From Calliopum simillimum (taxonomy: Eukaryota > Arthropoda > Insecta > Diptera > Lauxaniidae), in assembly GCA_951812925.1 (NCBI GenBank), contig OX638369.1:22349329-22413328 (forward strand): a stretch of 64,000 nt of DNA, given 5' to 3'. Position 1 is the first letter of the stretch. Each line of letters starts with the position of its first letter. The notes beneath the pieces are model-generated. The model was given only the letters and a program-made list of their open reading frames with translations, did not search any database and had not been told where the DNA came from. A program made the position numbers and the translations under genes. Below are positions 56,693-64,000 of the stretch, one piece after another.

Positions 56693-57161
56693 TGTGTAAA
56701 ATTTGGGTTTCATATACGTATTAAATTTGTTGAAATTTATAAAATAAAAAAAATTGTATTGTTCTTTTTCTGTTCCGAATATATTGCATAAGGAGACAAT
56801 TGACCATTTTCTGGTCCAATTGTAATGAATAAAGAGACAATTGGTGACGCCCAATGACAAACAATGTTAAACGTAAATAGAATTTTATATGTGATGGAAC
56901 CAGAAATTGGACTAGTCGGTTTCTCAAATGGAGCAGCTTGCAAACTTGTTTTGGAATGGTCCGTGGTCCTGCAGGGGAGCGATAAACTATTTTTGTCACT
57001 ATAAAAACATTTTGTATACGTAGAGTACACTTTGACTACAGTGTATGCACTGATCTGCAGGATAAGGATCATCTAAAGTGGTCTCAAAGATTCTATCCAA
57101 CGTATACCTTAGACAATTCTAAGCATTTTATCCCTAATGAACTTTTTTGTAGGATACTTTC
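56693..57161. other. No gene seen
   Basis: AT-rich; the minus-strand frames of 92 and 111 codons overlap in different phases and show no motif. Confidence 0.4.
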
Positions 57162-57503
57162 GTATACATCCCTTCTCATCCGGAAGCGAAGAGATATAAA
57201 TAGATTTTTTGGTTGAATTACGCTGCCGTTCAACTTTTAAATTCGTCAAAGCTACCGTCTGTGTCTAACACAAACTTCAAAAAATTGCTCTAGTGCTTCT
57301 TTGCATCTCTTGGTTATATATCTCTTCGCTATCACTTAAATCGATGATATATATTGTCAAGAGACGCAAAGAAGCACTGAAGCAATTTTTTGGAGTTTGT
57401 ATTGGCCGCTTTAACGAATTTAGAAGTTAAACGGCAGCGTAATTCAACCAAAAAATCTATTTATTGTATATCTCTTCGCTTCCAGATGAGAACAGATGTA
57501 TAC
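57162..57503. repeat. Foldback element, arms about 150 b, plus a partial third arm
   Basis: The left arm 57162-57312 (GTATACATCC, GGAAGCGAAGAGATATA, TTTTTTGGTTGAATTACGCT, GTGCTTCTTTGC) is mirrored at 57358-57503. A further segment at 57505-57573 repeats the left-arm words AGATTTTTTGGTTCAATTACGCTG and CCAGTGCTTCTTTGC in direct orientation but skips the middle. No coding capacity. Confidence 0.7.
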
Positions 57504-57573
57504 AGATTTTTTGGTTCAATTACGCTGCGGCCAATACAAACTCCAAAAAATTGATCCAGTGCTTCTTTGCGTT

Positions 57574-59559
57574 ACTTTTGCACTAATGTGGCGTTTTTGT
57601 ATAAAATGGTTCAATAAAGTTATGCCAGGAGTATGAAAGCTATATCTGAAGTGGTTTAAAGCAAATGCAAAGTTCATTACACGAAAAAGCAAAATTTATA
57701 TATAGTTTTCATATTTAAAAAAAATTCAAATATCAATTTCTCAAAATCAACAATTTTCACATTCGTGAATCTGGCCTAAGAGTTACGAAGTATTTCCAAG
57801 AAAACTCCAGAATTTAGGTAAACATTTTACCGAAAGATTTATAGTTTTTGAAGCGGCTGCATTCCATTCAAAAACGGTGTTATAGTTGTCGCGTTAATTT
57901 TTGAGAAAAATTTCATTAATTTTTGCTCTGTTCCTTAACATTCCAAGATATTTGTATGAAAATTATACATTTCTTAAAAATTTTTTCTTATTAGTGAAAG
58001 CAAACGGCTTCTCAATAACTCTGCCTCAAAACATTGAATACGAAGTGGCTGTAGTCCTTCGCAAACGCACATATAATCTCCTACTGATTCTGACTCTGCT
58101 TCATTTCCGCAACCCCTTAACTATTCAAAAGAAATTACTCATGCAGATTTTTTTTTATTGCAAAAAATATAAAGTGCTTCCATGCTGCACTTTACGCTTG
58201 AGCGAGAACATTTTATCATATTTCTTCTCAAAGGGTTCAGCACGCAAATCGAAAAATAACATTAAAAATTATAAGAAATATAAACAACCATCACCAGAAA
58301 ACAGTCAGGTATACGCATTATGAAAAAGTTTTCATAATAATAAGCTTCAATCTCAAGGTGATAGCAACCATGTAGGAATTATGAAATCAAGTGACGTATT
58401 AGAAAGCACGTTAGCATAGCACAGCTTCCATATACAGTTCTTTAAATTTGGTAAAATTATATGAGAGATAAATTTTAGTTGGAAAACGGATGATGAAGTT
58501 GTTCTTATCGAAATATTAAGGCCATAATAGAACAAAATCATGGTAGGGCTGACTTCGATCTAACACAATTGCATAGTGGACAATGATTTACCAAAAAAAA
58601 GCTGTGGAAAGAAATCAAAGTCATCACAGGAGGCTTGGATTAATGAAAACGTTGCAATTTGGCAACATGCCCCTCGTAGGAGTTGGAAAAAAAATTAAAG
58701 GAATTGTGATTCATAAACAGCCGGAAGAATAAAAAGCTTAGTGCATCACGCAAAATTCCAATTGGGTTTACCTGTTTATTTTCATTTCTATATTTCTTTC
58801 GTATCAATGCTTCAGACCTTGCAAATATTTTTCCTACTCTGCGGTTTTTTCCCCCAACTTTTCTTTTTCATCTCGGATTGGAAAGTTGGTTTTTCGCAAA
58901 TGGTAGATATCTTATGCCAGTGATGATTTGAAAGTAATAAAAAGAATAAATTCGTACAGCTACTTGATGTATGCTGGATTTACGGGGTATAAAGTTTTTT
59001 GAAGGAAAAACTGCAAAAACTGAACAAAAAAAGCATCGAACTGTTTGTTGACTTCTGGTTTTCATGCTGTTATGGCGCATTAAATTTTCAACAATTTTAA
59101 ACTTGGATTTTTCTTTCATTCATGATTGAACATAATGCGAGAATTTGACTTGTGTCAGCATGAGTTATGCCGGTGATGACAGCATGGTGTCAGGTGGGAG
59201 AGTATTGTTCAAAAGAAGAGCTAGTGAAATGATGAGCTAAAAATTTGTGAAGTTTTAGCGCGTAGAAAAAAGGCAACCTATAGAAAAAGGACAATTATTT
59301 TTTCTGACTAAACCTTAGAAAGTTAATTTCTGTATTTATTTTTATGAGATATAAAATCCGTAAAGAAGACTTCTGGAAATGGAGAAGAACTCGAATCAAT
59401 GTATACAAGTCGTAAAAATTAAATACCCTTAAATTATATTGCTAATGTGTATGTATTTCCCTTATTTTAAAAGACTGTTTACTCGAAATACTTATGTCAT
59501 TCTTTCATAATATTCATTAGAAAAGGTTATTTAAAAAAATTCAAGGCAAAAAATTTTAG
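57574..59559. other. No supportable gene; one 140-codon open frame
   Basis: 57901-58323 (+) is open for 140 codons and ends with a basic, Lys-rich tail (RKSKNNIKNYKKYKQ). I recognise no family, and the start context and composition are those of random AT-rich DNA. The rest shows nothing. Confidence 0.35.
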
Positions 59560-60640
59560 TAAAATGTCATGAGTGTCACGGTTCGTAGAAAATAACAACG
59601 GATAAAGTAATAATATTTGATTTAACATTACCTTAGCCATTGAACTGCAGAATGGCAGAAAACAAAATTGTTCTGGCTATTGCATCATTGTTATGAGTGT
59701 CATGTTGAAGAAATGGTGAGCAAATGGTTTAAATATCCAGCGCATATGAAATTTTTAGTATTTTAAAACCAATCGACTAATTAATAATAAATGTACAATA
59801 ATATTTTTTTTGGAGCTAAACGCGAAGAAAATAATGTCTTAAGCGTCACGGTTTGGCAAAAATTAAAACGGAGGAAATAAAATGAGTTAATTTTCTTCCC
59901 ATAGCACAAAAAAATTCAGTTTTGTCGCAGAAAAAAATTGTTCTGGTTTTTGCATCATTGTCATAAGTGTCACGTCGTTAAAATTGTAAGTAAATAGTTG
60001 AAATATCCGTTAATATGAAGTTTTTTGCTGTTTTCAAAACCGGGTCGTTTAATTTATTATTAATGAAATAATATCTTTGATATAAACGCGAAAAAAAATG
60101 TCTCAAGTGCCAAGCTTTGTCAAAAATTTCAATAGAAGAAATAAAAGTATTTCAATTTCTTCACATTGCGTAAAAAAAAATTACTTCTGTGGTAAAAAAA
60201 AAACATTCTGGTTATTGTCATTCCAAAGAAATGGTGCGCAAATAGTATAAATATCCAGCAAATATCAAATTTATATTGTTTTCAAAACCAATAGGCTAAT
60301 TTATTAAAAATGTAACAGTTTCTTGGAATCAAAAGCGAAAAAAAAATGTCTTAAGTGACACGGTTTTGGCAAAAATTACAACAGATAAAATAACAATATT
60401 TCAATTTCTTCCCATATCGCAAAACACAATAACTTCTGTGGCGGAAAAATAAATGTTCTGGTTACTGCATCGTTGTCATTAGTGTCACGTCACTAAAATG
60501 CTTAGTAAATACATAGTTAGAATATACTGTGAATGTAATATGTGTATTATTTTCAAATGCGATTGGTCAATTTATCGTAACTATTTATAACAAAATTTTT
60601 GCAAAAACGTGAGAATAAACAAAATGTCGTGAGTGCTACA
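59560..60640. repeat. Tandem array, unit about 265 b, four copies plus a fifth start
   Basis: Each unit holds two related boxes. Type 1 is ATGTC(A/T)T(G/A)AGTGTCACGGTT, at 59565, 59834, 60099, 60346 and 60625. Type 2 is GCATC(A/G)TTGTCATNAGTGTCACGT, at about 59682, 59952 and 60470; the third unit has lost it. Other shared words are TTCTGGTTATTGCAT, GTTAGAATATCC-like sequence, ATATTTCAATTTCTTCCCAT and TTTTCAAAACC. No coding frame is conserved. Confidence 0.75.
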
Positions 60641-61189
60641 AAAAAATGTCCTCAACTTCGCGACCATATCAATCTCGAAAATTTGACATTTTAGCCATTC
60701 CAAAAAAACATTAAAGACCCAAACTAAAACAAAGCCCATCAAACTCTTACCTTAGTTGAATATAACCCCTTATTTTTAATGACCCACATATGTAAATGGA
60801 AAGAGATAGAAATTTCTGTTTTAGGCAAAAAGTACCTGGAGACCGATCCCTGCTCGGTCAACAAACTAATCTTATTATTTTAGTCGATGTTTTTATTCAT
60901 AGCTATTTTTTGTTATGAAACTTGTATCTTTTCACTTCTAACGGTCATGCTTTGAAAATGATAAATAAATCGATAAGAATTATAATAAGAAAAAGCTCGG
61001 AAAGCATCGGATGGTATAGAAAAATATCAAAAACTCAAATTTTATTTTGGTGAAATAGAATGCCCTTAAATAAATGAATGGGATATGCAACGCACCTAAA
61101 ACATTTCGTCTTTTGTATGGCGGCTGAAATATCTATCTTCAAAGGATCATGACTCGGAAAATAAAAACCCTATTGTTGCATCATTTGCG
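60641..61189. other. No gene seen
   Basis: AT-rich; no credible feature. Confidence 0.45.
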
Positions 61190-62040
61190 AGAAATAGCAT
61201 TTAGTGTGTTTTACTTCTATGGGAGGTTCCATACACACTTTCGATATTTTGCCTACTTTCAGGTCGTAGATGCCTAATAGCAAGTAGACTCCCTACAGTT
61301 AAATTCAGAAAGATTGCTTTAGTAATTTTCTATTTATAGCGCATTATATTTTTGTGGGCGGTGCCACGCCCTTCAACGAGTCTTCCCAATATAATGGCAT
61401 ATGATATATAAATACTTGTTTGCAGAGGTAACAGCTCCTAAATTTTCATCAAAATTTTCGAAATCGTTTTCGAGTAATATTGAATCAAACTTTTCAAGGG
61501 TTAAAAAGTGGGCGTGGCACTTATTCGATCCTGCCTTCTTTTGGTTTGTTACAAGGTATTATTAAGCAGTACCTATATACCATATTAAAACCTGTTTGCA
61601 GAAGTAACATCTCCTAAATTTTCATCAAAATTGTCGAAATCGTTTTCGAGAAATATTGAATCAAAATTTTCAAAGGCTAAAAAAGGGCGTGGCACTTCTT
61701 CGATCCTGCCCACTTTTTATCTGTTACGAGGTATTATTAAGTCGTACTCGCTCACCAAATTTCATTTAAATACCTTGTATGGTTTGCGAGTTATGACCAT
61801 ATCAAATTTAAAATTTAATGCGATGCCACGCCCCCTGGTGAGCATTTACAAAGTTCAAGCCTAGCTCATTCTTCATTGTATGCTAATATCTAACACTATC
61901 CGAAGTTTCATTAAAATCGCTGTAGCCGTTTTCGAGAAAAAGTTTTGCCCGTTCCAAACATACATACATAGATAAGTACATAAGTACATAGGTACATAAG
62001 TACATACAATTTGATCTCGTATAAGAAGAGAAGATATAAA
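61190..62040. repeat. GGGCGTGGC/CACGCC family fragment with a 176-b duplication
   Basis: TATGGGAGGTTCCATAC, GGGCGGTGCCACGCCC, two copies of GGGCGTGGCACTT(A/C)TTCGATCCTGCC and GATGCCACGCCCCC. A segment beginning TGTTTGCAGA(G/A)GTAACA is duplicated at 61417 and 61593. It ends in ACATACATAGATAAGTACAT microrepeats. The 77-codon + frame crosses one duplicated unit and is not conserved in the other. Confidence 0.6.
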
Positions 62041-62065
62041 GGAACAATATCTTTTTGGTTGTATA

Positions 62066-62120
62066 GCAATAAAAAAAAAAAAAATAAAAAAATAAAAAAA
62101 AAAAAAATTAAAAAAAAACA
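62066..62120. repeat. Poly-A / (AAAAAT)n tract
   Basis: Almost pure A with scattered T over about 55 b. Confidence 0.8.
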
Positions 62121-64000
62121 GTCAATAAACTAACTTCAATATCTTTTTGGTATTGGAAAAGTTTGAGGCACAAGAAAATTGATGCAAGATACTGTATCTG
62201 TTTTCTGTAAGTTTCCTTCAAAACAAAACCAAAGTATTTGGCAAGCAACCAATAGCAATAGCATTTTTTGCAAATCCTTTTCGTGTGCATTTTGAAAATA
62301 TTGGATATTTTTCAACTGAAAAGGTGGAATTATGTACGTTTCAATTAAGCTTTTATTTTCGTTCGGTCATAATTTTTTTGTTACCTTTCAGTTCAATAAA
62401 TAAATCATTGTTGGATATATTGCAAAGCTGTTTTATTTGCACATTTTTGTAGTACTCAACACTTAACTGCTCTTGTGTCTAGTCAGTCATATCTGACGAT
62501 ATCTTTTCGCTGATCAATTTTTTAAGCACAATCTTTGCCTGCATTTTTAAATCATTTATTTAACGATTTTTTCTCCTTTTTCGTTACGTTTGATTTATCT
62601 TTGCTAAGAGATTTATTTGCTCATTTTTATCTAAACTTTTCTTTCTTCAGGTTCTACTTCTTATTGCATTAACCTTCTTAAAATGAATAAAAGAGATTAC
62701 CTTGTACTATCTGGGAATACAATACACGTGCATTTTCAAGAAGAAAAATGATTTTTGACATTCAAATGTTCAAGAAGAATTAATTGGCAGAATTTTTTGG
62801 CAGTATATTTTTACTTATTTTTTCTTCAGAGCTTTTGGATCTTTAAATAAAAAGCAATCAAAGGTGCGGTAAGAAGTAGTTGAGGTATTCCTTTAAACAA
62901 TATCAAAAGTATATAATTTTGTTGATTTTTTGTGATAATTTGTATAACTGATATACGCAATACATTTTTAAAAATCCAGTAAGCCAAAGTCAAAGTGTCA
63001 TGCATATAAATACTGGCACCTAAGGTCGCATTCAGAGAGCTGCGCTTAAAGCAAAGCTTTCGAAAAGCGATCATAGTGGGCGCTTCAAGCAAAGATTGGA
63101 TGTCATACACTTAAACGTTTTCGTAACGAAACTCCACGAGTGAGAGCGAGAGATTATAGTATGACTTTGAATTGGTGCACGATGCCGTACAACGGTGATC
63201 GGCAAATATAAGAGAAGTTTATGTTTTAGAGATAGGTAATAGAGAGGAGATAGAAAAACATAGACAGAGAAAAATTTAAAACTAAGAGATCATTTGAGTT
63301 GTGGAGTGGCAATTACATGTGTAAATGTGTCACGAGAAAGCAAAATTTATCGTTTGGTTGAAAAAAAAGATAAGAAACAATGACAAATGAAAGCAGGAAG
63401 CTTTTTTGCTTTGTTTTGCAGTGCTCAGTGTTAGTTTGACTAATGTGGAAAAAAATTTAGCAGTTTCGGTTTGACTGCAGTGTGTACAAGTTATTTCTTA
63501 AATGTTATAAAATAATTATGTAAAGAAAGTGATTTTTGTGATATTCAAGAGATGTAAAGATGTTTCAAGAAGATAAGAATTTATCCATGATTAAGTTTAC
63601 ATTACAACTAAGTGTCCTATATCATAAATATTCTGATATAATTAAGTTCTGATTAATCAAAATAAAAAGCTTTGGCTGAACTGAAACCCTGAAAGAAATT
63701 GGATTGGTTGCAGTTTTGAGTACGGGATTTTAGTCAATCAATAGACAAAGTTTCATATTTCAAATTTCTCAATTTTAATTTTATCCCAATGTAGACTTCC
63801 AAAAAAATCGTCATTGAATCATTTTTGCTTGTATGAGCTGTAAAAGTCAAGGCAGCTCGAAAGAAGCCAAATGAATTTTTGGTCACCATACCCAAATTCA
63901 CACATACGTGAATTGATAGGGCATATCAATAACTCTATCAATCCATGTGCATTTTTATGGCCAGACTTCGAAATTTTTTTTTTTTTTTTTTTTTCAAACA
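62121..64000. other. No gene seen to the window end
   Basis: AT-rich; short frames (62108-62290, 62826-63110 minus) lack motifs. A poly-T run lies at 63976-63993. Confidence 0.4.

Noticed and set aside
57901..58323. Open frame of 140 codons with a basic tail, ending near a CAG|GTATAC donor-like site
   Set aside because: I recognise no family and saw no neighbouring exon in frame; insufficient to call a gene.

Overview
This 64 kb window is AT-rich, repeat-dense eukaryotic DNA. It looks like a brachyceran fly (Diptera, possibly a tephritid or a relative), judged from the protein similarity of its one host gene, the short GT-AG introns and the mix of LINE, mariner and piggyBac elements. Species cannot be fixed from the sequence alone. 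No prokaryotic feature, rRNA gene or CRISPR array is visible.

The only host protein-coding gene I can support is a V-type H+-ATPase 100-kDa subunit a (Vha100 family). It lies on the + strand with five coding exons between 9185 and 13108. The reading frame is intact (840 codons plus stop) and both key membrane arginines are present. Upstream, 7775-8841 holds nine exact copies of an octamer (GGACTGAC, eight of them inside CAGNGGACTGAC). They sit about 106-132 b apart (one double interval) in spacers that do not otherwise align. This is the most unusual non-coding structure in the window.

Nearly everything else is mobile or repetitive. From left to right: MITEs with terminal inverted repeats (TIRs) at 171-732, 1957-2189 and 4581-5499; a mariner relic (6050-6530); the Vha100 gene; a repeat interrupted by a TIR element that carries a GTTGCCAC satellite (15514-16695, second copy inverted at 37375-39125); a decayed piggyBac element (16823-18605); a 5'-truncated jockey-type LINE (20560-21435); a double foldback (22217-22525); a 320-b tandem array (25370-26780); a 957-b foldback with CAC-starting TIRs (27329-28285); a deleted Tc1/mariner element (29611-30546); a TTAA-flanked non-autonomous element (31426-32026); and fragments of a GGGCGTGGC-containing family.

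An apparently full-length LINE with intact ORF1 (PHD finger) and ORF2 (endonuclease plus reverse transcriptase) lies on the minus strand at about 40640-45255, inside a GGTCTATGATC minisatellite. Its ORF2 frame has no ATG before the catalytic endonuclease Asn. It opens in the -1 frame exactly at a T TTT TTA heptamer inside the end of ORF1, followed by a possible stem. That is a candidate -1 ribosomal frameshift site.

To the right lie two copies of a long-TIR MITE (47085-47367, 50223-50578), a 1.5 kb TIR element built around two tandem arrays (47538-49057), a LINE relic (50860-51950), a mariner copy with near-identical TIRs but an internal deletion (55604-56505), a foldback (57162-57503), a 265-b tandem array (59560-60640) and more GGGCGTGGC-family sequence to 62040. 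The remaining stretches show no gene I can defend.
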